From Ramlibacter pinisoli (GTDB lineage Bacteria > Pseudomonadota > Gammaproteobacteria > Burkholderiales > Burkholderiaceae_C), in the NCBI RefSeq assembly GCF_009758015.1, contig NZ_WSEL01000003.1:558001-622000 (forward strand): a DNA stretch of 64,000 nucleotides, in the 5' to 3' direction. Below the pieces are notes generated by a model. That model did not search any database, had not been told where the DNA came from, and worked only from the letters and a program-made list of their open reading frames with translations. Of this stretch, positions 29,877 to 38,617 are shown in pieces. Each line of letters opens with the position of its first letter. Within the stretch, counting starts at the first letter, position 1. The position numbers and the translations under genes were made by a program.

Positions 29877-31163
29877 ATGAACGAGCGCACTCCCTTCCTG
29901 CAGTCCGGCCACGCTCCCACGCTGTTCGCGGCCTTCCTCTACTTCGCGTTCTCCTGCGCGATCTGGGTGCTCAACGGCGCCATGGCGCCCTTCATCCGCG
30001 AGGCCTACCAGCTCAGCGCGTCCCAGCAGGGCCTGATGCTGTCGATTCCCATCATCGCCGGCGCCGTCATGCGCTTTCCGCTCGGCGTGCTGGCCCAGTA
30101 CATCGGCCGCAAGAACGCCACGCTGGTCGAGATGGGCCTGGTCGGCGTGGCCATGCTGTTCGGGCTGTTCTTCGTCCACAACTTCGACGACCTGCTGGCC
30201 ATGGGCGTGCTGCTGGGCATCGCGGGCGCCAGCTTCGGCGTGGCGCTGTCGCTGGGCGCCGGTTCCTTCCCGCCGCAGCACAAGGGGCTGGCGATGGGCC
30301 TGGTGGGCGCCGGCAACGTGGGCACCGCGGTCTCGGTGCTGGTGGCGCCGCCGCTGGCCCAGTGGCTGGGCTGGCAGGCCGTGTACGGCGTCGCGGCCTG
30401 CGCCATCCTGGTGCCGGCGGCCGTGATGGTGCTGCTGGCGCGCGAGCCGGACGACGTCGCCGCCCACGCCAGCCTGCGCGAGCACGTGGCCTGCCTGTTC
30501 GAGCGCGATGGCTGGGTGTTCAGCCTGATCTACTGCATCACCTTCGGCGGCTTCATCGGCCTGACCAGCTTCCTGCCCTCCTACTACTTCGAGCAGTTCG
30601 GCGTCAGCAAGGTGCAGGCGGGCCAGCTCACGATGCTGGCCGCCTTCATGGGCGCCACCCTGCGCGTCGTCGGGGGCTGGATCTCCGACCGCTGGGGCGG
30701 CCTGAACACGCTCACGCTGGTGCTGGCCGTGGTGGCCGGATCGCTGGTGCTGATCGGGCTGTCAGGCGGTTCCCTCGTCGCCACCACGCTGCTGCTGATG
30801 CTGTGCTTCGCGGCCCTGGGAGCGGGCAACGGCGCGCTGTTCCAGCTGGTGCCGCTGCGCTGGCCGGCAACCACCGCGGTGGCCGGTTCCATGATCGGCG
30901 AGATCGGCGCCCTCGGCGGCGGGCTGGTGCCCGGCTCGATGGGCCTGTGCCGCGAATACCTCGGCAGCTACGCCGGCGGCTTCTTCCTGCTGGCCGGCCT
31001 GGCGGTGGTGGTGCTGGTGGTGATGCGCATCATGCAGATCCGCTGGACCCGCACCTGGGCCGAGAAAGGCGGTCGTGCGCGCTCGCCAGCGCATGCGGCA
31101 CCGGTCCGAGCGTCATCGGCAAAGGCCGCCGGCCGTGCCGGCGCCAAGAGGGCAGCACCGTGA
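29877..31163 (+). CDS. narK: NarK-family nitrate/nitrite MFS transporter
   Basis: A 12-helix major facilitator of 428 aa. Signature stretches are the first-half GAGNVGTA nitrate signature and second-half GEIGALGGGLVPG, both typical of nitrate/nitrite porters, plus RFPLGVLAQYIGRKN. The C-terminal 35 residues are Ala/Arg/Lys-rich and probably cytoplasmic. The ATG at 29877 lacks a strong ribosome-binding site. Its stop is 2 bp from the stop of the opposing kinase gene. It gives the cell a second nitrate uptake route besides the ABC system. Confidence 0.92.
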   Translation: MNERTPFLQSGHAPTLFAAFLYFAFSCAIWVLNGAMAPFIREAYQLSASQQGLMLSIPIIAGAVMRFPLGVLAQYIGRKNATLVEMGLVGVAMLFGLFFVHNFDDLLAMGVLLGIAGASFGVALSLGAGSFPPQHKGLAMGLVGAGNVGTAVSVLVAPPLAQWLGWQAVYGVAACAILVPAAVMVLLAREPDDVAAHASLREHVACLFERDGWVFSLIYCITFGGFIGLTSFLPSYYFEQFGVSKVQAGQLTMLAAFMGATLRVVGGWISDRWGGLNTLTLVLAVVAGSLVLIGLSGGSLVATTLLLMLCFAALGAGNGALFQLVPLRWPATTAVAGSMIGEIGALGGGLVPGSMGLCREYLGSYAGGFFLLAGLAVVVLVVMRIMQIRWTRTWAEKGGRARSPAHAAPVRASSAKAAGRAGAKRAAP

Positions 31164-31165
31164 CC

Positions 31166-32875
31166 CTACCGCGGCAGGAACAGCAGCCAGACCAGCAGCA
31201 GCGCGTTGAGCGCCACGCTGGCCACCAGGGCGGCCTTCCAGACACCGGCGGGGTCGCGGGTGAAGTACGGCGTCGGGCCGGGCGCCGCGACCGGGCGCGA
31301 GGCGCCGCGCTCGAGCGCCAGCACCAGTTCCTCGGCGGTCTCGAAGCGCTGGCGCGGGTCGCGGGCGACCGCACGCAGCACCACGTGGTCGAGCCAGACG
31401 GGCACGTCCGGCCGCAGGCGGCTGGGCGGGCGCGGGTCGCGCCGATAGCGCGCCCGCTGGTAGGGCTCGATCTCGCCGTACGGGAGGTGGCCCGTGAGCC
31501 ACTGGTACAGCGTCACGCCCAGGGCGAAGAGGTCGCCCTGCGCGGTCGCGGGGCCGGCGCCCTCCTCCCACTGCTCGGGGTTCATGTAGCTGGGCGTGCC
31601 GGCGTGCAGGTCGCGCCGGGCCTCGGACTCGAAGCCGGACACGGCCACGCCCAGGTCCAGCACGCGCCAGTGGCCGTCGTCGCCGCGGTGCAGGTTGCCG
31701 GGCTTGATGTCCCGGTGCACCACGTCCTGGCGGTGCAGCCGGCCCAGGGCCCGCGCCACCTCGATCGTGCTGCGCACCACCTCCTCCACGGTGAACGGCT
31801 GGCGGCGCGACAGGGCCTGCTCCAGGGTCTGCCCGCCGTGCCAGTCGAAGACCGCGTAGAAGGCGCTGGGCTCGCGCGGCTGGCGCACCCGCACGAAACC
31901 GCTGCGGCCGGCGCCGACCTGCTCGGCCAGCCGCAGGCCCAGCCAGATCTCGTGGGCCAGCATGGCGCGCTCCTCGGGGTCGCCGGCCCGCGCCTCGTGC
32001 AGCACCTTCAGGGTGACCAGTTCGCGCGTGCCGGCCTCGCGCGCCTGGTACAGCCGGTGGACGCCGGTGTCGGCCACCAGGGCCGTGACGGTGTAGGCAT
32101 CCAGCGTGTCGCCCACCTTCAGGCGCGCCGGCGCGGGCAGGTGGCCGGCGACCAGCACGTCCTCCAGGCGCACGGCCGCCAGGTCCTGCACCCGGATCAC
32201 CAGGGCGCTGGCGTTGTCGCGGCTGCCGGCGCGCAGGGCGGCCTCGACCAGCACCTCGCTGGTGGCCTGGGCCCCGCCCGCGGCCCGTTGCAGCTCGCGC
32301 GCCAGCGCACCGCCCAGCGGCCGGTGCACGCCGTCGCTGGTCAGCACGAACACGTCGCCGCGCTGCAGCTCGCCCTGCAGGTAGTCGACCCGCACGTGGT
32401 CCTCCAGGCCGAGCGCGCGCGTGAGGCGGCTGGCCATGTCGGGATGGTCGAACACGTGGTCGGTGGTCAGCTGGGTGCAGCGGCCCTCGCGCAGCAGCCA
32501 GGCGCGCGTGTCGCCCACGTGCGCCAGCGTCCAGCTCTGGCCGCGCAGCACCAGCGCCGTGAGCGTCGTCATGGCGCCGGCCCCGCGGCGCCGGTTGGTC
32601 GCGGCCAACCAGGCGTTCTGGGCCCCGATCAGGCGGTCGAGCGCCGCGCTGGTCTCCCAGGTCGCGGGCGTGCCGAACCAGTCCTGCAGCAGCGCCATCA
32701 CGCTGGTCTGTGCCGCCTCGCGGCCGCCGCCCCCGGCCGACACGCCGTCGGCGATGGCGGCGATGAGGCCGCGCGCGGCCTCGTGCGGCTGCGGCCGCAA
32801 CGCGGCGGCGAAGTCCTCGTTGTGCTCGCGCCCGCCGCGTGCGCTGTGCCAGCCGATGTCCACCTGCAGAGCCAT
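31166..32875 (-). CDS. Bifunctional PP2C phosphatase/serine-threonine protein kinase
   Basis: A 569-aa fusion. Residues about 1-240 form a PP2C phosphatase (REHNEDF, AIADGVSAGG, HVGDTRAWLL, TSDGVHRPL, SRDNASALV). Residues about 265-530 form a Hanks-type kinase with VTLKVLHEA (Lys), catalytic loop HRDIKPGN and metal motif DLG instead of DFG. A single C-terminal transmembrane helix (about 547-566) ends in LLFLPR. Similar kinases neighbour nirB in Pseudomonas and other Burkholderiales. It lies on the strand opposite to narK and nirB, between them. Substrates are unknown. The start MALQVDIGW has a TACGAT hexamer 6 nt upstream. Confidence 0.9.
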   Translation of the reverse strand: MALQVDIGWHSARGGREHNEDFAAALRPQPHEAARGLIAAIADGVSAGGGGREAAQTSVMALLQDWFGTPATWETSAALDRLIGAQNAWLAATNRRRGAGAMTTLTALVLRGQSWTLAHVGDTRAWLLREGRCTQLTTDHVFDHPDMASRLTRALGLEDHVRVDYLQGELQRGDVFVLTSDGVHRPLGGALARELQRAAGGAQATSEVLVEAALRAGSRDNASALVIRVQDLAAVRLEDVLVAGHLPAPARLKVGDTLDAYTVTALVADTGVHRLYQAREAGTRELVTLKVLHEARAGDPEERAMLAHEIWLGLRLAEQVGAGRSGFVRVRQPREPSAFYAVFDWHGGQTLEQALSRRQPFTVEEVVRSTIEVARALGRLHRQDVVHRDIKPGNLHRGDDGHWRVLDLGVAVSGFESEARRDLHAGTPSYMNPEQWEEGAGPATAQGDLFALGVTLYQWLTGHLPYGEIEPYQRARYRRDPRPPSRLRPDVPVWLDHVVLRAVARDPRQRFETAEELVLALERGASRPVAAPGPTPYFTRDPAGVWKAALVASVALNALLLVWLLFLPR

Positions 32876-32881
32876 GGGGCG

Positions 32882-32887
32882 ATCGTA
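32882..32887 (-). promoter_or_regulatory. -10-like hexamer immediately before the kinase gene
   Basis: Read on the minus strand, TACGAT lies 6 nt before the ATG of the PP2C-kinase gene, with no ribosome-binding site. The position suits a leaderless transcript. The 65-bp gap to nirB holds no other obvious promoter. Confidence 0.4.
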
Positions 32888-32940
32888 GCCTTGCCCGTGG
32901 CCCCACACCCCTTCCTTCCCATCCCGCCAGGAGTCCAGGC

Positions 32941-35388
32941 ATGAAGAAGATGAAACTCGTGATGATCGGCAACGGCATGGCCGGCGTACGCACCATCGAG
33001 GAGCTCCTCAAGATCGCGCCCGAGCTGTACGACATCACCGTGTTCGGCGCCGAGCCGCACCCGAACTACAACCGCATCCTGCTGTCGCCGGTGCTGGCCG
33101 GCGAGCAGACGCTCGACGAGATCGTGCTGAACTCCTGGGAGTGGTACGAGCAGAACCGGATCCGGCTCCACGCCGGCCGCAAGGTGGTGGAGATCGACCG
33201 CGTCCGGCGCGTGGTGCGGGCCGACGACGGCACCGAGGAGCCCTACGACCGCCTGCTGCTGTGCACCGGCTCCAACCCCTTCATCCTGCCGGTGCCCGGC
33301 AAGGACCTGCAGGGCGTGATCGCCTACCGCGACATCGCCGACACCAACACCATGATCGAGGCGGCCACGAAGTACCGCAAGGCGGTGGTCATCGGCGGCG
33401 GCCTGCTGGGCCTGGAGGCGGCCAACGGGCTGATGAAGCGCGGCATGGACGTGAGCGTGGTGCACGTGATGCCCTGGCTGATGGAGCGCCAGCTCGACGA
33501 CGTGGCCGGCAAGCTGCTGCAGAAGTCGCTCGAGGAGCGCGGCCTGAAGTTCCTGATCGGCGCCCAGACCCAGGAGCTGGTGGGCGGCGACGACGGCCGC
33601 GTGACGGGCATCCGCTTCAAGGACGGCACCCAGGTCGACGCCGACCTGGTGGTGATGGCGGTGGGCATCCGCCCCAACACCGAGCTGGCCGAGAAGGCGC
33701 GCCTGCACTGCAACCGCGGCATCGTGGTGAACGACACCATGCAGACGGTCACGGATGCCCGGATCTACTCGGTGGGCGAATGCGCGGCCCACCGCGGCAT
33801 CGCCTACGGCCTGGTGGCGCCGCTGTTCGAGCAGGCCAAGGTCGCGGCCAACCACCTGGCGCAGTTCGGCATCGGCCGCTACACCGGCTCGCTCACCTCC
33901 ACCAAGCTGAAGGTGACCGGCATCGACCTGTTCTCCGCCGGCGAGTTCATGGGCGGCGAAGGCACCGAGCAGATCGTCATGAGCGACCCGTTCGGCGGCG
34001 TCTACAAGAAGCTGGTGATCAAGGACGACAAGCTGGTGGGCGCCTGCCTGTACGGCGACACGGTGGACGGCAGCTACTACTTCAAGCTGCTGCGCGAGGG
34101 CCGCAAGATCGGCGACATCCGCGACCGGCTGATGTTCGGCGAGTCGAACCTGGGCGACGCCGGCCACCAGGGCCAGAACCGGGCGGCCGCCATGGCCGAC
34201 GCCGACGAGGTGTGCGGCTGCAACGGCGTCAGCAAGGGCGCGATCTGCAAGGCCATCAAGGAAAAGGGCCTGTTCACGCTGGACGACGTGCGCAAGCACA
34301 CCAAGGCCAGCGCCTCGTGCGGCTCGTGCACCGGGCTGGTCGAGCAGATCATCATGTTCACCGCCGGCGGCGACTACTCGGCCGCGCCGAAGAAGAAGGC
34401 GGTGTGCGGCTGCACCGACCACGGCCACCAGGCGGTGCGCGACGCGATCCGCGCCAACCGGCTGCTCACCATCCCCGACACCATGCGCTTCCTGGAGTGG
34501 CGCACGCCCAACGGCTGCGCGACCTGCCGGCCGGCCCTCAACTACTACCTGATCTCCACCTGGCCCAAGGAGGCCCGGGACGACCCGCAGTCGCGCTACA
34601 TCAACGAGCGCAGCCACGCCAACATCCAGAAGGACGGCACCTATTCGGTGATCCCGCGCATGTGGGGCGGCGAGACCACCGCGGACGAACTGCGCCGCAT
34701 CGCCGACGTGGTCGACAAGTACAGGATTCCGACCGTCAAGGTCACCGGCGGCCAGCGCATCGACCTGCTGGGCGTGAAGAAGGAGGACCTGTCCAACGTC
34801 TGGAAGGACATCGGCATGCCGTCCGGCCATGCCTATGCCAAGGCGCTGCGCACGGTCAAGACCTGCGTGGGCAGCGAGTGGTGCCGCTTCGGCACCCAGG
34901 ACTCGACCCAGATGGGCAAGGACCTGGAGCGCGCCCTGTGGCGCATGTACGCGCCGCACAAGGTCAAGCTGGCCGTCTCGGGCTGCCCGCGCAACTGCGC
35001 CGAGTCGGGCATCAAGGACGTCGGCGTGATCGGCGTCGATTCCGGCTGGGAGCTGTACGTGGGCGGCAACGGCGGGATCAAGACCGAAGCCGGCCAGTTC
35101 TTCTGCAAGGTCAGGACCAGCGCCGAGGTGCTGGAGTACAGCGGCGCCTTCCTGCAGCTGTACCGCGAGGAAGGCTGGTACCTGGAGCGCACGGTGCACT
35201 ACCTGCAGCGCGTCGGGCTGGACCACGTGAAGGCCAGGATCCTGGACGACCATGAGGGCCGCCAGGCGCTGTGGGAGCGCCTGCAGTTCAGCCTGGACGG
35301 CGAACCCGATCCCTGGTTCGAGCAGCGCGAGGCCCTGGTGGACACCCGCCAGTTCAGCAAGCTGGATGCCGCGGCGCAGGAGGCCTGA
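32941..35388 (+). CDS. nirB: Assimilatory nitrite reductase [NAD(P)H], large subunit
   Basis: A cytoplasmic enzyme reducing nitrite to ammonium (815 aa). An N-terminal FAD/NAD domain (IGNGMAGVRT; VVIGGGLLGLEAANGL) is followed by BFD-like [2Fe-2S] segments (CGCNGVSKG, SCGSCTGL; CGCTDHGH, GCATCRPAL). The sulfite/nitrite reductase part has the siroheme-[4Fe-4S] ligands C-x5-C in CVGSEWCRFG and C-x3-C in GCPRNCAES. AGGAG precedes the ATG. It begins the nirB-nirD-nasA-ybiB-cobA run. I see no strong promoter directly upstream, so read-through from narK across the antisense kinase gene is possible. Confidence 0.96.
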   Translation: MKKMKLVMIGNGMAGVRTIEELLKIAPELYDITVFGAEPHPNYNRILLSPVLAGEQTLDEIVLNSWEWYEQNRIRLHAGRKVVEIDRVRRVVRADDGTEEPYDRLLLCTGSNPFILPVPGKDLQGVIAYRDIADTNTMIEAATKYRKAVVIGGGLLGLEAANGLMKRGMDVSVVHVMPWLMERQLDDVAGKLLQKSLEERGLKFLIGAQTQELVGGDDGRVTGIRFKDGTQVDADLVVMAVGIRPNTELAEKARLHCNRGIVVNDTMQTVTDARIYSVGECAAHRGIAYGLVAPLFEQAKVAANHLAQFGIGRYTGSLTSTKLKVTGIDLFSAGEFMGGEGTEQIVMSDPFGGVYKKLVIKDDKLVGACLYGDTVDGSYYFKLLREGRKIGDIRDRLMFGESNLGDAGHQGQNRAAAMADADEVCGCNGVSKGAICKAIKEKGLFTLDDVRKHTKASASCGSCTGLVEQIIMFTAGGDYSAAPKKKAVCGCTDHGHQAVRDAIRANRLLTIPDTMRFLEWRTPNGCATCRPALNYYLISTWPKEARDDPQSRYINERSHANIQKDGTYSVIPRMWGGETTADELRRIADVVDKYRIPTVKVTGGQRIDLLGVKKEDLSNVWKDIGMPSGHAYAKALRTVKTCVGSEWCRFGTQDSTQMGKDLERALWRMYAPHKVKLAVSGCPRNCAESGIKDVGVIGVDSGWELYVGGNGGIKTEAGQFFCKVRTSAEVLEYSGAFLQLYREEGWYLERTVHYLQRVGLDHVKARILDDHEGRQALWERLQFSLDGEPDPWFEQREALVDTRQFSKLDAAAQEA

Positions 35389-35389
35389 G

Positions 35390-35812
35390 ATGAGCGACTG
35401 GACCGTGATCTGCCGGGTGGACGACATCCCGGTGCTGGGGGCGCGGCGGGTGGCCCGGCCGCGCGGCGTCGACGTGGCCGTGTTCCGCAATGGCGAGGAC
35501 CAGGTCTTCGCCCTGCTCGACCGCTGCCCGCACAAGGGCGGGCCGCTCTCGCAGGGCATCGTGTTCGGCACCAGCGTGGCCTGCCCGCTGCACAACCAGA
35601 CCATCGGCCTGGACGACGGTTGCGCCAAGGCGCCCGACGAGGGCTGCACGCCCACCTTCGCCTGCCGCGTCGAGGACGGCAACGTGCTGCTCGACGCCGG
35701 GGAACTGGCCACCCGGGCACTTGACCTCGCAGCGCCGCGGGCCGGCCCGACCGCCTCGCGCGGGGCGGTCGGCGACGCGACCTTCGAGGTCCAGGCGCCG
35801 CACGGGGAGTGA
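35390..35812 (+). CDS. nirD: Nitrite reductase small subunit (Rieske-like)
   Basis: The 140-aa partner of NirB with a Rieske-like fold. LLDRCPHKGGPLSQGIV and VACPLHNQTIGLDDG match NirD; in this family the [2Fe-2S] ligands are usually incomplete. The ATG lies 1 bp past the nirB stop. The C-terminus is slightly extended compared with E. coli NirD (108 aa). Confidence 0.94.
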   Translation: MSDWTVICRVDDIPVLGARRVARPRGVDVAVFRNGEDQVFALLDRCPHKGGPLSQGIVFGTSVACPLHNQTIGLDDGCAKAPDEGCTPTFACRVEDGNVLLDAGELATRALDLAAPRAGPTASRGAVGDATFEVQAPHGE

Positions 35813-35813
35813 C

Positions 35814-38582
35814 GTGACGGAAACGAAATCCACCTGTCCTTACTGCGGCGTCGGCTGTGGAGTGGTCATCGAGTCGCAGGCCGGCCAGGTCACTGGCGTG
35901 CGCGGCGATCCCGACCACCCGGCCAACTTCGGGCGGCTGTGCACCAAGGGCTCGACGCTGCACCTGACGGCCTCGCCGGCCATCACGCGCCAGGCCCGCC
36001 TGCTGCAGCCGATGCAGCGTGGCCAGCGCGGCGAGGCGCCGCAGCCGGTGTCCTGGGACGCCGCACTCGACCACGCGGCCGACACGATCGCCGGCATCGT
36101 CGCCCGGCACGGCCCCGACGCGGTGGGCTTCTACGTCTCCGGCCAGCTGCTGACGGAGGACTACTACGTCTTCAACAAGCTGGCCAAGGGCCTGCTGGGC
36201 ACCAACAACATCGACACCAACTCGCGCCTGTGCATGAGCAGCGCGGTGGCCGGCTACAAGCTCACGCTCGGGGCCGACGCGCCGCCGGCCTGCTACGAGG
36301 ACGTCGACCATGCCGGCTGCCTGTTCATCGCCGGCAGCAACGCGGCCTGGGCGCACCCGGTGCTGTACCGCCGCATCGAGGAAGCCCGGGCGCGCCGTCC
36401 GCAGATGAAGGTGATCGTGGTCGACCCGCGCCGCACCGACACCGCCGAGCTCGCCGACCTGGTGCTGCCGCTGCAGCCGGGCACCGACGTGATGCTGTTC
36501 AATGGCCTGCTGCACATCATGCTGTGGGAAGGCTGGACCGATGCCGGCTGGATCGAACGGCACACCACCGGTTTCGATGCCCTCAAGGGCACGGTGCGCG
36601 ACTGCACGCCCGACCTGGTGGCGCAGGTGTGCGGCCTGCGCAAGGAAGACCTGCTGACGGCGGCGCGCTGGTTCGCGACCTCGGACGCCACGCTCAGCCT
36701 GTACTGCCAGGGACTGAACCAGAGCAGCAGCGGCACCGCCAAGAACGCCGCGCTGATCAACCTGCACCTGGCCACGGGCCAGATCGGCAAGCCCGGCGCG
36801 GGCCCGTTCTCCCTCACCGGCCAGCCCAACGCCATGGGCGGGCGCGAGGTGGGCGGGCTGGCCAACCTGCTGTCGGCGCACCGCGACCTGGCCAACCCGC
36901 AGCACCGCGCCGAAGTGGCGGCGCTGTGGGGCGTGCCGGCGGTGCCCGACAAGCCCGGCCGCACGGCGGTGGAGATGTTCCAGGCCGCCGCCGACGGCGA
37001 GATCCGGGCCCTGTGGATCGCGTGCACCAATCCCGCGCAATCCATGCCCGACCAGGCGACGGTGCGCCGCGCCCTGGAGCGCGCCGAGTTCGTCGTGGTG
37101 CAGGAGGCCTTCGCCACCACCTCGACCTGCGCCTTCGCCGACCTGCTGCTGCCCGCCACCACCTGGGGCGAGAAGGACGGCACGGTGACCAACAGCGAAC
37201 GCCGCATCAGCCGCGTGCGCCCCGCCCTGCCGGCCGCCGGCGCGGCGCGGCACGACTGGCGCATCGGCGTCGACTTCGCGCACCGGCTGGAGGCGCGGAT
37301 GGGCCGTACGGCCACGCTGTTCCCGTACGAGACGCCGGAGTCGGTGTGGAACGAGCACCGCGAGTCGACCCGTGGCCGCGACCTCGACATCACCGGGCTG
37401 AGCTACGCCCTGCTGGAGGCGGCGCCGCGCCAGTGGCCGTTCGCCGACGGTGCCACCGCCGGCCGGGCGCGCCTGTACGAGGACGGCCGGTTCGCCACCG
37501 CCGACGGCAAGGCCCGCTTCGTCGACACCGTCTACAAGCCGCTGGCCGAGCCGCGCGAGTCGCGCTACCCGTTCTCGCTGACCACCGGACGGCTGCGCGA
37601 CCAGTGGCACGGCATGAGCCGCACCGGCACGCTGGGACGCCTGTTCGGCCATGTGCCCGAGCCGGTCGTGCAGATGCACCCGCAGGACATGGCGCGCCGC
37701 CAGCTGCGCGACGGCGACCTGGTGTACGTCACCTCCAAGCGCGGTTCCATCGTGGTGCCGGCGCAGGCGGACACCGGCCTCGGCCTGAGCCAGGCGTTCA
37801 TCGCCATGCACTGGGGCGAGGAATATTTGTCCGGCTGCTCCAGCACCGGCACCCCGCTGGCCGGCATCAACGCATTGACCACCTCGGCCTACTGCCCGCA
37901 GTCCAAGCAGCCCGAGCTCAAGCACGCGGCGGTGAAGATCCTGAAGGCCGAGCTGCCCTGGTCGCTGCTGGCCATGGCCTGGCTGCCGGAGGACGGTGCG
38001 CTGCGGGCCCGCGAGGAACTCAAGGGCCTGATGGCGCTGTTCCCCTTCGCCTCCTGCGTGCCGTTCGGCCGCGAGCGCAGCGGCGTGCTGTTCCGGGCCG
38101 CCGCGCACGACGCACCGCCCGCGACCGTGCTGGACCGGATCGAGGTGGCGCTCGGGCTCGATGGCCTGCAGGGCCTGCGCTACAACGACCCCAAGCACGG
38201 CCAGCGCCGCGTGGCCCAGCTGGTGCGCAACGGCGCCGAGGCGCGGCTGGACGGCATCCTGCTGGCCGGCGACACCCGGGCCGAAGCCTGGATCCGCACC
38301 CTGCTGCAGGACGAGCTGCCGGCGCAGGCCTACGGCCGCCTGCTGCTGGCCCCCAGCGCCAAGGCGCCGGTGGCGGTGCAGGCCGCGTCGCGCCAGGTCT
38401 GCACCTGCTTCAACGTGCGGGAGGACCAGATCCGGCAGGCCCTGCAGCAGTGCAATGGCGACGAGGACGAGCGCCTGGCCGGCCTGCAGGACCAGCTGCG
38501 GTGCGGCACCAATTGCGGTTCCTGCGTGCCCGAGCTGCGCCGCATGGTCCGGGCCGCGGCGCCGGCCGGCATATCGGTCTAA
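35814..38582 (+). CDS. nasA: Assimilatory nitrate reductase catalytic subunit, with C-terminal BFD-like domain
   Basis: A cytoplasmic Mo-bis-MGD enzyme of 922 aa reducing nitrate to nitrite. The N-terminal [4Fe-4S] motif is CPYCGVGCGV plus a distal Cys in LCTKGS; molybdopterin domains fill about 60-690 (NTNSRLCMSSAV, LPATTWGEKDGTVTNSERR). The C-terminus carries a fused [2Fe-2S] BFD-like segment (VCTCFNVRED, CGTNCGSCVPEL). The GTG at 35814 is chosen because it places the Cys motif at the family position, 1 bp after nirD. Electron donor not identified; no NasB-type reductase gene is in view. Confidence 0.95.
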   Translation: MTETKSTCPYCGVGCGVVIESQAGQVTGVRGDPDHPANFGRLCTKGSTLHLTASPAITRQARLLQPMQRGQRGEAPQPVSWDAALDHAADTIAGIVARHGPDAVGFYVSGQLLTEDYYVFNKLAKGLLGTNNIDTNSRLCMSSAVAGYKLTLGADAPPACYEDVDHAGCLFIAGSNAAWAHPVLYRRIEEARARRPQMKVIVVDPRRTDTAELADLVLPLQPGTDVMLFNGLLHIMLWEGWTDAGWIERHTTGFDALKGTVRDCTPDLVAQVCGLRKEDLLTAARWFATSDATLSLYCQGLNQSSSGTAKNAALINLHLATGQIGKPGAGPFSLTGQPNAMGGREVGGLANLLSAHRDLANPQHRAEVAALWGVPAVPDKPGRTAVEMFQAAADGEIRALWIACTNPAQSMPDQATVRRALERAEFVVVQEAFATTSTCAFADLLLPATTWGEKDGTVTNSERRISRVRPALPAAGAARHDWRIGVDFAHRLEARMGRTATLFPYETPESVWNEHRESTRGRDLDITGLSYALLEAAPRQWPFADGATAGRARLYEDGRFATADGKARFVDTVYKPLAEPRESRYPFSLTTGRLRDQWHGMSRTGTLGRLFGHVPEPVVQMHPQDMARRQLRDGDLVYVTSKRGSIVVPAQADTGLGLSQAFIAMHWGEEYLSGCSSTGTPLAGINALTTSAYCPQSKQPELKHAAVKILKAELPWSLLAMAWLPEDGALRAREELKGLMALFPFASCVPFGRERSGVLFRAAAHDAPPATVLDRIEVALGLDGLQGLRYNDPKHGQRRVAQLVRNGAEARLDGILLAGDTRAEAWIRTLLQDELPAQAYGRLLLAPSAKAPVAVQAASRQVCTCFNVREDQIRQALQQCNGDEDERLAGLQDQLRCGTNCGSCVPELRRMVRAAAPAGISV

Positions 38583-38604
38583 CCGGAGGTCATGAGGGCT
38601 CTGG

Positions 38605-38610
38605 GACAAT
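38605..38610 (+). promoter_or_regulatory. -10-like GACAAT immediately before ybiB
   Basis: GACAAT ends 7 nt before the GTG start codon of ybiB. This is the same arrangement seen at several other genes here and suggests an internal leaderless promoter after nasA. Confidence 0.4.
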
Positions 38611-38617
38611 CGACCGC

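Noticed and set aside
35199..38609. 1136-aa minus-strand frame opposite nirD and nasA
   Set aside because: Antisense shadow of nasA, whose cofactor motifs are intact on the plus strand.
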